This document shows positions 33,739 through 41,761 of a stretch of 64,000 bases of DNA, piece after piece. The stretch comes from Kitasatospora gansuensis. Lineage in GTDB: Bacteria > Actinomycetota > Actinomycetes > Streptomycetales > Streptomycetaceae. The translations under genes were made by a program, and so were the position numbers. Where the stretch lies: assembly GCF_014203705.1 (NCBI RefSeq), contig NZ_JACHJR010000001.1, forward strand, positions 6,882,001-6,946,000. Direction: 5' to 3'. Each line of letters starts with the position of its first letter. The first letter of the stretch is position 1. The notes beneath the pieces were generated by a model that saw only the letters and a program-made list of their open reading frames with translations, made no database searches and was not told the DNA's origin.

Positions 33739-35120
33739 GTCCGTATCGGTCCGGTGAGGACCGTCGCAGCCCGGAATCCGGCGGGCCGTCACCTCGCGCC
33801 CAGGGCCGGACCGGCGAGGAACGCGCCGGGGCGCGGACGGCCGGCTCCGCGCTCTCGGCCGCACTTCCGCGCCTGACCGCCGCCGAAGGCACCGGCGCCC
33901 ACGCCCGGCGGGCGGCACCCGACCGGGGGCGCACCCTGCTCGGCCCCGCGCTCGCGCTGGTGCACACCGGCCAGGCCCCGACCCGTTCCGCGCTGACCAG
34001 CGCGCTCGAGGTGACCAGAGCCACCGCCGGGGCGGTCAGCGCCGAACTGGAGGCCCTCGGCCTGATCACCGTCGACTCCAGCCCGGCCGGTGGCGGCCGC
34101 GGCCGCCCCTCGCACCGACTGGCCGTCAACCCCGCCGGTCCGGTGGTGATCGCGGCCCAGATCCACACGGACGGACTGAGCCTCGCGCTGGTCGGCCTCG
34201 GCGGTCAGCTCGAACCGGCCGTCCACCTGCCGCTGCCCACGGCCACCGGCCCGGTCCGGATGCTGCGCGCCGTCGCCGAGGCCGGGGCCGAACTGGCCCG
34301 GGCCAGCAGCCGGCGCTGCCTGGGTACTGCCCTCGCCCTGCCCAACCCGGTCACCGAGCCGGACGGCACCGCACTGGTGGCCCTGCACTTCGCCTGGCCG
34401 AGCGGCACGCCGGTGGCCGACCTGTTCGCCGAGGAGGTGCGGAAGGCCGACCAGGGCCCGCGCGCGCAGTACCCCTTCCCGAGCGCCGTCGCCAACGACG
34501 CCAACCTGGCCGCGCTGGCCGAACACCGGCACGGCGCCGGACGCGGTGCCCGGCAGCTGCTGCTGGTGACCTCCGGCCACCGCGGCGTCGGCGGGGCGCT
34601 GGTGATCGACGGCCGGCTGCACACCGGCAGCGCCGGACTCGCCCTGGAGGTCGGCCATCTGACGGTCGATCCGCAGGGCCGGCCCTGCCTGTGCGGCAAC
34701 CGGGGCTGCCTCAACTCGGAGACCGACCCCGACGCCCTGTTCGCCGCCGCGGGCCGTACCCCCGACCCGGACCGGCCGCTGCTCGCCCAGGCCCGCGCAC
34801 TGGCCAGGTCCGCCGACGGCGACCCGGTCGCCCGGGCCGCCGTCGACCACGTGGTGGACCGCCTCGGCCTCGGCCTGGCCGGGCTGGTCAACATCCTCAA
34901 CCCCGACCGCATCGTGCTCAGCGGCCTGCACCTCGACCTGCTCGCCGCGGCCCCGGACCGGCTGGCCTCCGTGGTCGCCGAGCGCTGTCTCTGGGGCCGC
35001 AGCGGCCGGGTGCCGATAGTGTCCGCCGAGGTCACCCACGCGGGGCTGGTCGGCGCGGGCGAGCTCGCCTGGGCGCCGTACCTGAACGACCCTCAGTCGG
35101 TGCTGCCTCTGCCGGGGTGA
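33720..35120 (+). CDS. ROK-family transcriptional regulator
   Basis: 466 aa from GTG 33720. An unusual Arg/Ser/Ala-rich N-terminal extension of about 70 residues precedes the winged HTH (TRSALTSALEVTRATAGAVSAELEALGLITVDSSPAGGGRGRPSH). Then a ROK sugar-kinase-like domain: AVANDANLAALAEHRHG, GGALVIDGRLHTGSAG, and the zinc/ROK motif CLCGNRGCLNSETD, which keeps the CxCGxxGCLE-like Cys cluster. Probably represses or activates the divergent MFS gene in response to a sugar. Exact start is uncertain because of the short gap. Confidence 0.88.
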   Translation: MPHTPSSPYRSGEDRRSPESGGPSPRAQGRTGEERAGARTAGSALSAALPRLTAAEGTGAHARRAAPDRGRTLLGPALALVHTGQAPTRSALTSALEVTRATAGAVSAELEALGLITVDSSPAGGGRGRPSHRLAVNPAGPVVIAAQIHTDGLSLALVGLGGQLEPAVHLPLPTATGPVRMLRAVAEAGAELARASSRRCLGTALALPNPVTEPDGTALVALHFAWPSGTPVADLFAEEVRKADQGPRAQYPFPSAVANDANLAALAEHRHGAGRGARQLLLVTSGHRGVGGALVIDGRLHTGSAGLALEVGHLTVDPQGRPCLCGNRGCLNSETDPDALFAAAGRTPDPDRPLLAQARALARSADGDPVARAAVDHVVDRLGLGLAGLVNILNPDRIVLSGLHLDLLAAAPDRLASVVAERCLWGRSGRVPIVSAEVTHAGLVGAGELAWAPYLNDPQSVLPLPG

Positions 35121-35507
35121 TCAGGCGTTGACATCCTGCGGGTACCAACGCAGCTCGACCACGTTGCCGTCCGGGTCCTGGACGTAGACCGACTGGGCGC
35201 TGCCCCGGGCGCCGTAGCGGTCGACCGGGCCCTCGATCACGGTGAGGGCGCCGGAGTCGATCACCTCCTGCCAGTCCAGCGGATCGACCACCAGGCAGAA
35301 GTGGTCGACGTTGGACCCGCCGCGCTCACGGGCGACCAGGTCGATGATGGTGCCCGGGCCGACCCGGACCGAGGGGAACGGCACCTTGCCGGCCCGCCAC
35401 TCCTCGACCCGGACCGGGGCCAGGCCGAGCGGTCCGCAGTAGAACTCCAGGGCCTTCTCGACGTCCTGGACGTTCAGTACCAGGTGATCGAAGTCCTTGA
35501 CGCGCAT
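35121..35507 (-). CDS. VOC family protein (glyoxalase/dioxygenase fold)
   Basis: 128 aa from ATG 35507. Two beta-alpha-beta-beta-beta modules: FDHLVLNVQDVEKALEFYCGPLGL (metal-ligand His), NVDHFCLVVDPLDW (second His) and QDPDGNVVELRWYP (Glu). The His/His/Glu set suggests a metalloenzyme, for example a fosfomycin/glyoxalase-like resistance protein or a detoxifying lyase. Stops back-to-back with the ROK gene. Substrate unknown. Confidence 0.9.
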   Translation of the reverse strand: MRVKDFDHLVLNVQDVEKALEFYCGPLGLAPVRVEEWRAGKVPFPSVRVGPGTIIDLVARERGGSNVDHFCLVVDPLDWQEVIDSGALTVIEGPVDRYGARGSAQSVYVQDPDGNVVELRWYPQDVNA

Positions 35508-35552
35508 GACGTGCCCTCTCCCCGCTGTTGACGATCTTCGGTCAACGGGAGC

Positions 35553-36683
35553 CTAACGCGACGTCAGGGCGGCGGGAACGCGGGTCTCGGCCAGCGTCGG
35601 ATAGTCGGTGTACCCGGCCTCACCGCCCACGTACATCAGGCCGCGGTCCCGGACGGCGTTCAGCGGGGCGTCGGTGCGCAGCCGTTCCACCAGGTCGGGG
35701 TTGGCCAGAAAGGCCCGGCCGAGCGCGATCAGATCGGCTCCGGCGGCCAGCAGTTGCTCGCCCTTGAGCTTCCCGCCGTCGGCGGGCAGCGGGCCGCCCC
35801 ACCCGAGCACCGGGTTGGCGACCAGGGTGTTCGGCCAGAGCTCGCGGAGCTGCCGGAACAGCGGCTGCGCCGGGTCGGCGAACACGACGTGCAGGTAGGC
35901 CGGGCCGAGTTCGGCCAGTGCGGCGACCAGCGCCGGGTAGATCTGCTCGGTGTCGCCCTCCTCGATGCCGTTGACGGTGACTCCGGGGGCGATCCGCACT
36001 CCCACCCGCTCGGGGCCGACCGCCGCCACGACGGCCCGGACCACCTCGACCACGAACCGGATCCGGTGGGCGACCGGGCCGCCGTACGCGTCGGTGCGGT
36101 GGTTGGTGCCCTGGGCCAGGAACTGGTGCAGCAGGTAGCCGTTGGCGGCGTGCACCTCCACTCCGGCGAAGCCCGCGTCCACCGCGTTGCGGGCGGCGGC
36201 CGCGAAGTCGGCAACGGTGGCCCGGATCTCCTCGACCGTCAACTCCCTTGGCACCACGGCATCCTGATGGCCGCTGGGCGTGAAGACCGTCTCCGGCAGC
36301 GGGACCGGCGAGGGCGCGACCGGCATCAGCCCGCTGGTGTCGGGGTGACCGACCCGGCCACCGTGCTGGAGCTGCAGGAACATCCGGCCGCCTGCGGCGC
36401 GTACCGTCTCGGTGACCTGCCGCCAGCCGGCCACCTGGTCGCGGGTGTGGATCGCGGTGATGTTGGGGTACGTCTGCCCCACGGCGTTCGGAGTGGACGC
36501 CTCGGCGATGATCAGCCCGGCGGAGGCGCGCTGCGCGTAGTAGGTCGCCATCATCGGCAGCGGGACGCCGTCGGCCGACGCGCGGTTACGGGTCATCGGC
36601 GCCATCACCAGCCGGTTGGGCAGGTCCAAGGTGCCGAGGCGGGCAGATTCGAAGAGGCGGGACTCCACCGGTGCGTTCGTCAT
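35553..36683 (-). CDS. Old Yellow Enzyme family alkene reductase (NemA-like)
   Basis: 376 aa from ATG 36683. FMN-dependent ene-reductase: FESARLGTLDLPNRLVMAPMTRNRA at the N-terminus, LQLQHGGRVGHP, the EVHAANGYLLHQFL block with the substrate-binding His/Asn pair, YGGPVAHRIRFVVEVV, and FMN phosphate loop GADLIALGRAFLANPDLVERL near the end. Reduces alpha,beta-unsaturated carbonyls and nitro compounds. Divergent from a MerR regulator; TACGGT 6 nt upstream of ATG suggests leaderless expression under MerR control. Confidence 0.93.
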   Translation of the reverse strand: MTNAPVESRLFESARLGTLDLPNRLVMAPMTRNRASADGVPLPMMATYYAQRASAGLIIAEASTPNAVGQTYPNITAIHTRDQVAGWRQVTETVRAAGGRMFLQLQHGGRVGHPDTSGLMPVAPSPVPLPETVFTPSGHQDAVVPRELTVEEIRATVADFAAAARNAVDAGFAGVEVHAANGYLLHQFLAQGTNHRTDAYGGPVAHRIRFVVEVVRAVVAAVGPERVGVRIAPGVTVNGIEEGDTEQIYPALVAALAELGPAYLHVVFADPAQPLFRQLRELWPNTLVANPVLGWGGPLPADGGKLKGEQLLAAGADLIALGRAFLANPDLVERLRTDAPLNAVRDRGLMYVGGEAGYTDYPTLAETRVPAALTSR

Positions 36684-36689
36684 GCCGGT

Positions 36690-36721
36690 ACCGTAGGAGC
36701 TGACACCAGTGTCAGGTTCAA
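36690..36721 (-). promoter_or_regulatory. MerR-type promoter/operator of the Old Yellow Enzyme gene
   Basis: On the minus strand TTGAAC (36721-36716) and TACGGT (36695-36690) are separated by a 20-bp spacer that contains the palindrome CTGACAC-CA-GTGTCAG (36700-36715). An overlong spacer holding a dyad is the classical MerR-activated architecture. The -10 lies 6 nt from ATG 36683. Confidence 0.65.
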
Positions 36722-36749
36722 GTCCGGTGGACGGTAGGTGGGGTGGGGC

Positions 36750-37121
36750 ATGCGGATCGGTGAACTGGCGCGCGACACCGGCGTGAGCGAGCGGTCGCTC
36801 CGCTACTACGAGACCCAGGGCCTGCTGCGCTCCGAACGCACCCCCGGCGGTCAACGCACCTACGGCGACTGGGCGGTGGACCGGGTGATCCGGATCCAGG
36901 CACTCTACGCGGCCGGGCTGAACAGCCGGAAGATCGCCCAACTGCTGCCCTGCATGCGGGACACGGACGGTGCCCCGAACGAGCGGGCCACCCCGCAACT
37001 GGTCGACGAACTCAGCGTCGAACGCGACCGGATCGACCGCATGATCGCCGATCTGATCCGCTCCCGCGAGGTCCTGGACGAGGTCATCGAGAGCGCCTCG
37101 GGGCTGCTCGACGTGGCGTGA
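36750..37121 (+). CDS. MerR-family transcriptional regulator
   Basis: 123 aa from ATG 36750 (a GTG 12 nt earlier is possible). N-terminal winged HTH: RIGELARDTGVSERSLRYYETQGLLRSERTPGGQRTYGDWAVDRVIRIQAL, then a helical dimerisation region and a short C-terminus. No metal-binding Cys pair as in CueR/SoxR (one Cys near 70 only), so the inducer is probably organic. Divergent from the ene-reductase gene, whose promoter carries a matching dyad. Confidence 0.93.
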   Translation: MRIGELARDTGVSERSLRYYETQGLLRSERTPGGQRTYGDWAVDRVIRIQALYAAGLNSRKIAQLLPCMRDTDGAPNERATPQLVDELSVERDRIDRMIADLIRSREVLDEVIESASGLLDVA

Positions 37122-37157
37122 TGTTCCGGCCTCGGTTCAACCGGTCAGGCGGTCGGG

Positions 37158-37361
37158 TCAGGCGTCGGCGGGTCGGCGGACGGTGAGGCGGACGGTCAGG
37201 CGCGGGCGGAGCCGGGGCCGGGGCTGACGGTGTTCGTGCCGGGGGAGGGTGGCCAGGCGGTCGGCCTCGTGGCCGGAGACACGCTGCGGGGCGCCGGAGC
37301 CGTCGTCGGTCTCGGCGTAGAGACTGGCGAGGGTGCTGGCAAGGAAAGCGAAGTCGCTCAC
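37158..37361 (-). CDS. Small unknown protein
   Basis: 67 aa from GTG 37361 with AAGGGAA 6 nt upstream. Opens SDFAFLASTLASLYAE, then acidic DDGSG, then a basic Arg/Pro-rich tail ending in the repeated RLTVRLTVR. Codon use is G/C-biased. No family recognised. Could be a secreted or regulatory small peptide; the Arg/Pro tail is unusual. Convergent to merR (36 nt). Confidence 0.4.
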   Translation of the reverse strand: MSDFAFLASTLASLYAETDDGSGAPQRVSGHEADRLATLPRHEHRQPRPRLRPRLTVRLTVRRPADA

Positions 37362-37536
37362 GGGGTTTTCCCTTCGTTGTGGTGTGCGTCCAGCCTGACT
37401 GACCGTCATGACGGGGGATTTGCCGCCGGGTCTCCAGCGTGTGCCAACCGATGGCTGTTGGGTTAAACCTCGGTGTCCGCGGCGGCCCCGGTGTTACCGG
37501 GGAATCGAACGGTCCTGGCCCGCGTTGCCGACGATC

Positions 37537-38397
37537 ATGACCGACAACGCCCCAGAGGTACTCCGCTACGCCGCCTTCACCGCCGACCCGGCGGGCGGCA
37601 ACCCCGCCGGCGTGGTGCTCGACGCCACCGGGCTCGACACCGCCGCCCAGCTCGCGATCGCGGCCGAGCTCGGCTACTCCGAGACCGCCTTCCTCACCCC
37701 GGGGTCGTCCGAACGCAGCTTCGCGGTCCGCTACTTCAGCCCGCTGGCGGAGGTCCCGTTCTGCGGGCACGCCACCGTGGCCACCGCCGTCGCGCTGGCC
37801 GAACGGATCGGCCCCGGCGAGCTGCTGTTCGAGACCAGCGTCGGCCCGGTCCCGATCTCGGTCACGGCCGGCCCGGACGCCCTGGAGGCGACCCTGACCA
37901 GCGTCGAGCCGCACGTCCTGGAGATTCCGGCAGCCGACGTGACCGAGGCGCTGTCCCTGCTGAACTGGTCCGCCACCGACCTCGACCCCGCGCTGCCGCC
38001 CCGGATCGGGTACGCCGGTGCCCGCCACCTGGTCCTCGCCGTCGCCACCCGGGAGCGGCTCGCCGACCTCGCGTACGACTTCGACGGCCTGGCCCGCTTC
38101 ATGACGGACCGTGAGCTGACGACCCTCCAGCTGGTCTGGCGCGAGTCCGACACCGTCTTCCACGTCCGCAACCCCTTCCCGGTCGGCGGCGTCGTCGAGG
38201 ACCCCGCCACCGGCGCAGCCGCCGCCGCCTTCGGCGCCTACCTCCGCGACCTCGGTGCCACCACCCCCGCCGCCGTCCTGACCCTTCACCAGGGCCACGA
38301 CCTCGGCCGCCCGGGCCGCCTCCGCGTCGAACTCCGCGCCGGCGACCCGCGCATCCGCGTCACCGGCGCGGGGGTCCGCATCCCCGCCGCCGAGTAG
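37537..38397 (+). CDS. PhzF family isomerase/epimerase-like protein
   Basis: 286 aa from ATG 37537. Two-domain PhzF/diaminopimelate-epimerase fold: the N-terminal RYAAFTADPAGGNPAGVVLDA, the Glu-containing GYSETAFLTP (catalytic Glu position), RYFSPLAEVPFCGHATVATA, and GGVVEDPATGAAAAAFGAYL near the end. Most chromosomal PhzF proteins are not phenazine enzymes, and no phenazine genes are present. It ends only 9 nt before the tRNA-Ser fragment that opens the genomic island. Confidence 0.92.
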   Translation: MTDNAPEVLRYAAFTADPAGGNPAGVVLDATGLDTAAQLAIAAELGYSETAFLTPGSSERSFAVRYFSPLAEVPFCGHATVATAVALAERIGPGELLFETSVGPVPISVTAGPDALEATLTSVEPHVLEIPAADVTEALSLLNWSATDLDPALPPRIGYAGARHLVLAVATRERLADLAYDFDGLARFMTDRELTTLQLVWRESDTVFHVRNPFPVGGVVEDPATGAAAAAFGAYLRDLGATTPAAVLTLHQGHDLGRPGRLRVELRAGDPRIRVTGAGVRIPAAE

Positions 38398-38405
38398 CGG
38401 CGGGG

Positions 38406-38468
38406 GAGCACGCTTGGAAAGCGTGTTGGGATAAAACCCTCACGAGTTCGAATCTCGTATCCTCCGCC
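38406..38468 (+). repeat. tRNA-Ser(GGA) 3' fragment, copy 1 (left island boundary/att-like repeat)
   Basis: Contains the anticodon stem-loop (CACGC-TTGGAAA-GCGTG, anticodon GGA), a Ser-type variable arm, a complete T arm (ACGAG-TTCGAAT-CTCGT) and the acceptor 3' strand ATCCTCCG. The 5' acceptor strand (GGAGGAT) and D arm are missing and are replaced by the end of phzF, so this is not an intact tRNA gene. The 54-nt core from TGGAAA (38415-38468) recurs at 44654 and 55135. It is interpreted as an attachment-site repeat of an integrative element. Confidence 0.85.
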
Positions 38469-38471
38469 GGC

Positions 38472-38507
38472 CGAAGGCCCGGACCGCATCAGCGGTCCGG
38501 GCCTTCG
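38472..38507. terminator. tRNA-associated hairpin terminator, copy 1
   Basis: CGAAGGCCCGGACCGC / GCGGTCCGGGCCTTCG, 16-bp stem, ATCA loop. Directly follows the tRNA fragment, and a similar hairpin follows each of the other two copies. Confidence 0.9.
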
Positions 38508-38539
38508 TCGTTACCGGACTGTCCCCGCTGGCATCATGA

Positions 38540-38857
38540 CTACCGCTGGCGCAGGTGGCGAGAGGCCGCCAAGCAGGAAGACAGCCAGGTTGCCTCTGGT
38601 TGGTTGATGATCAGGCCGCTGACAGTGATCATCCCGTCCATGACCTCGCCGACCCGGATCGAGTGGTCGCCGACGCGGAACAGCTGCCAATCGGCATCGC
38701 TGTGCCAGAGGCGCGCCGTCTTCTCCCCTCGACGCTGGGCGAAGACGAGTTCCTCGCCGTACTCGTTCAGGAAGTAGCCCACGTAGTCCTTCGCGGTGAT
38801 CGAGCCACCGCACAGGCGAGCCAGAACCCGCTCGATCGAGGGCTGGGCGTCAGTCAT
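38540..38857 (-). CDS. Small protein coupled to the Shedu nuclease, unknown
   Basis: 105 aa; ATG 38857 overlaps the Shedu stop (ATGA), so it is the second gene of that unit. Mixed alpha/beta sequence: SIERVLARLCGGSITAKDYVGYFLNEYGEELVFAQRRG, RLWHSDADWQLFRVGDHSIRVG, then a short tail. No family recognised. Tight coupling suggests a regulator or accessory of the nuclease; single-gene Shedu systems usually lack such a partner, so this may be new or may be merely a co-transferred gene. Confidence 0.65.
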   Translation of the reverse strand: MTDAQPSIERVLARLCGGSITAKDYVGYFLNEYGEELVFAQRRGEKTARLWHSDADWQLFRVGDHSIRVGEVMDGMITVSGLIINQPEATWLSSCLAASRHLRQR

Positions 38858-40059
38858 GAGTCGGGCTCCTCAGTCGCTTCCGAGTCCTGTTGCTCGGATG
38901 ACAATGCAAGCATCCGACTGGCCGAATCGAGCAGGGTCTCGTAGGTGATCACTTCTATCCGGGTGGCGTGCGTGTTGTAGGTGCGCAAGGTCTCCGCAAC
39001 TTCCGTCGGCGCGATACCCCCTCCCACATAGCGCGAGTGGCCGATCACAATGGTGGCGGAGGCCCTGCGGCTGTCGACTCCGTAGTCAGCCAGGATGGTC
39101 CGCCGGTTCTCGTCCAGTGTCCGCAGGTAGTTCTGCGCCTGGGAGACCGCTTGGTGGGGTGGCGCACCCAGCATCAGATGGCCGCTACGGCGAATGACCA
39201 AGCCCTCGATGTTGGCGCGCTTGAGCTCGACGACATGTAGGGAACCATCGGCACGCAGGAGCGGAATGTCCAGGATGGTATCCGGGGTGTACTGGCGGCG
39301 CGCCAGCTCACCCACATAGGCCCCGCCGAAGATCCATGCCTGATTCTTCAGGCAGACGTGAAGCGCGCTCTCGGAACTGGCCGGATCGTCCACCGCAGCC
39401 CGCAGGGCCGCGAGGCCGGCCTGCCTGGCCTTTAGCTCAAGGAACTGGGCCAACAGCCCCGCGTCGGCATCCGCCAGGACATTACCCAGCAGCCGGGCAG
39501 ACTCCGCAGAGGCTGGACGCGGCAGACTTCGCAGGACCAGCTCAAGATGGCCGTACTGCTGGAGTCGCCTCACCTCCCGGGTGGACAGCCGAATCCTTCC
39601 CTCGCCAGCCTCGACGCCCAGGTAGTCGGCGGACTGGGCAATGCCACGGAAGAGGTCACGGGCATCCGCAGCAGTCGCGTCCGGATTGTCACGGCAGAGC
39701 ACGTCAAGCACGGCAACCGCCCGGTCGGCGCCAAGAGCGGCCATCCTCCGATGGAACTCCTCACCACGCTGCTGAGCGTCCTCGTCGTAGTACCCCTCCA
39801 CGACTTCGAGGAACAGTTCTCCGTTGGCGTAGCCAGCGAACCGTTGGAAGCGCTGAGCAAAACCGAAGTCCCCACAGAGGATGGCTCCTTGGGCCACATC
39901 GTTCAGGGCGTCCACCAACGGTCGGCCCTTGCCGTACGCGCGGTCCGTTCCCATGATGCGCAGCACCGTGTCGATTCGCTGCTGGACGACCGCGTGCTCG
40001 GTGAGCCCCTTTGCTACCTCGACCATGCGCTGGAGCGAGAAGCTGGATCTGAATCCCAT
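38854..40059 (-). CDS. Shedu-type anti-phage nuclease (DUF4263)
   Basis: 401 aa from ATG 40059. The C-terminal DUF4263 domain (about 230-385) is a PD-(D/E)xK nuclease: LDIPLLRADGSLHVVELKRAN gives the Asp and the E-x-K of the active site, preceded by NQAWIFGGAYVGELARRQY and followed by HQAVSQAQNYLRTLDENR. The N-terminal 220 residues are helical and variable, as in other SduA proteins, where this part senses phage or DNA ends. Shedu alone protects bacteria against phage in published work. Intact. Less biased codon use than the chromosomal genes. Confidence 0.86.
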   Translation of the reverse strand: MGFRSSFSLQRMVEVAKGLTEHAVVQQRIDTVLRIMGTDRAYGKGRPLVDALNDVAQGAILCGDFGFAQRFQRFAGYANGELFLEVVEGYYDEDAQQRGEEFHRRMAALGADRAVAVLDVLCRDNPDATAADARDLFRGIAQSADYLGVEAGEGRIRLSTREVRRLQQYGHLELVLRSLPRPASAESARLLGNVLADADAGLLAQFLELKARQAGLAALRAAVDDPASSESALHVCLKNQAWIFGGAYVGELARRQYTPDTILDIPLLRADGSLHVVELKRANIEGLVIRRSGHLMLGAPPHQAVSQAQNYLRTLDENRRTILADYGVDSRRASATIVIGHSRYVGGGIAPTEVAETLRTYNTHATRIEVITYETLLDSASRMLALSSEQQDSEATEEPDS

Positions 40060-40177
40060 CGAGGTAGCCTAAGGCCAGGTACTGACAGCACAGCCTTGCC
40101 AGTTGGTTGGTCAGGGGTTGCCTACCAGGACACTGCCGGGCGCCGCTGAACCACGGGCGTCTCGGTGACAACTGGAT

Positions 40178-41013
40178 TTGATTATTGGTGGCGGCCGACC
40201 AGCCCACGATCCGGCGGGAGAACGTGTCGACGACGAAAGCGACGTAGACGGTGCCCGACCAGGACTGCACATAGGTGAAGTCCGCGACCCAGACCCGGTT
40301 CGGGGCGGAGGCGACGAACTGCCGCTTCAGCCGGTGGGGGCCCGCTGGACGTGCTTGTCCTCGGCCTAGCCGGTGGTGGTGACCTTCTTGCCACGCACGG
40401 CGCCGGACAAGCCGACGGCCTTCATCAGCCGCTCGACGGTGCAGCGGGCCACGTCGGTGTGGCCGGCCCGCTTGAGTGCGGCCCACATCTTGCGGACCCC
40501 GTAAGCGTTGTAGTTCTCGCGGTGGATCTGCTTGATGACTTCGGTCAGCTCCGCGTCGCGCGCTGCCTGCGCGGAGGGCAGCCCCTTCTTGTGGGCGTAG
40601 TAGGTGGACGGGTGGATGCTGCAGCCGTGCTCGGTGAGGGTCCTGCAGATTGGCTCGACTCCGCCGAAGCGGTCCCGGTGCTCGTCGACGAACGCTACGA
40701 GCGTGTGTGCGGCCGGTCGAGCTCGGCCGCGAAGAAACTCGCTGCGGCCTTGAGGATCTCGTTGGCCCGCTTGAGCTCGGCGTTCTCCCGCTTCAGGGCC
40801 TTCATCGCGGCGGACTCCCCTGTCGTGGTGCCCGACCGCAGGCCGCCATCGACCTCGGCCTGGCGGACCCACTTGCGCAGCGTCTCCGCGCCCACGTCCA
40901 GCTTGGCTCCGATCGAACGGATCGCCTCGAACTCGGTCTTGTACTGATCACGCGTCTCCAGCACCAGGCGCGTGGCCCGGTCCCGGAACGTCCTTCGGGT
41001 ATGGCTTTCGCAT
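40178..41013 (-). pseudogene. Degenerate IS3-family element (OrfA/OrfB remnants)
   Basis: OrfA begins at ATG 41013 (MRKPYPK) but is frameshifted within about 10 codons; the remainder keeps an HTH and Leu-rich coil (ETLRKWVRQAEVDGGLRSGTT, LKRENAELKRANEILKAAASFFAAELD). OrfB follows with the HTH_21 region (FVDEHRDRFGGVEPICRTLTEHG) then an in-frame TAG near 40370, a further frameshift, and the start of the integrase core (NRVWVADFTYV, FSRRIVGW) which is cut off at about 40180 before the second and third catalytic acids. No longer functional; no clear terminal inverted repeats. Confidence 0.85.
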
Positions 41014-41165
41014 AACGGACTCGACCCTTCCAAATGATCAAGTCTCGGTCGAATCCGGACCGGTTCAGTTCGAAATCCCGCCGCACCGCACCAGCAGGTA
41101 GGTCCCTACCGGAGACCTTCGGTAAGAACCTATCTCTGTCGGCCGAGTGGCGACCTGAACCGGGA

Positions 41166-41513
41166 TCACGCCTCGGCATTCCCGTTCACGGCCTGCGGCG
41201 TTCGCATTGCGAGGATGCTACGCACCGTAGTCCGTGAATGGCCTACGGATCGGGCGATCTGCGCCTCGCTCATTCCCGCAGCCTGGGCCCGATGGATCAG
41301 TGAATCCCGCCCCGCCAACGCCGCCCTGTATGCCTCCAGTTCGCCATAAATATCGGCGCCAGCTATCTCATCCCTGTCTGGCTTGCCTCTCGCACCGCAG
41401 GCAGGGCAACTGGCTCCGCCATCTGCAGGCGCGCCAGCCGGGGGCAGCTCACATGTGTTCGGGGAGCCCGGAGCGGCCAAGACCTGTTGATGGTCGCGGT
41501 CTGCGTCACGCAT
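41166..41513 (-). CDS. HTH domain protein divergent from the Hsp70-like gene
   Basis: 115 aa from ATG 41513 (ATG 41531 is also possible). N-terminal half carries a Cys pair in CPACGARG, a small zinc-ribbon-like piece; C-terminal half has a helix-turn-helix reading AGMSEAQIARSVGHSRTTVRSIL. May regulate the divergent Hsp70/coiled-coil unit across the 248-bp gap, which contains the imperfect dyad CTGTGCA-N4-TGTACAG near 41550. No named family. Confidence 0.6.
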   Translation of the reverse strand: MRDADRDHQQVLAAPGSPNTCELPPAGAPADGGASCPACGARGKPDRDEIAGADIYGELEAYRAALAGRDSLIHRAQAAGMSEAQIARSVGHSRTTVRSILAMRTPQAVNGNAEA

Positions 41514-41761
41514 GAGCACACCGTAATGCATGCACTCAGCAGCCCTGTGCAGATTTGTACAGGAGGTCCACGGTCTGATAATCGGCCAACTAGGCCCTTT
41601 GGGTGGTTGATTCGGCTGTGGCGCGCGATCTGGTTGTCCATATCGAGTCGATGACGCGAAGCTCAGCGCTGGCCGATCTTCAACTGAGCACTCCGCGGAT
41701 GATGCATAGACGCATCTGATTCGCCGTCCCCTCTGCCCACCTGCCACCTTCTGGAGAATGA

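Noticed and set aside
37537-38397. Phenazine biosynthesis gene cluster
   Set aside because: Only a PhzF-family protein is present; such proteins are common stand-alone isomerases and no other phz gene is near.
38406-38468. Functional tRNA-Ser(GGA) gene
   Set aside because: The anticodon stem-loop, T arm and acceptor 3' strand are present, but the 5' acceptor strand and D arm are missing, so no cloverleaf can form.
40178-41013. Active IS3 transposase
   Set aside because: Two frameshifts, an in-frame stop and loss of the second and third catalytic acids.
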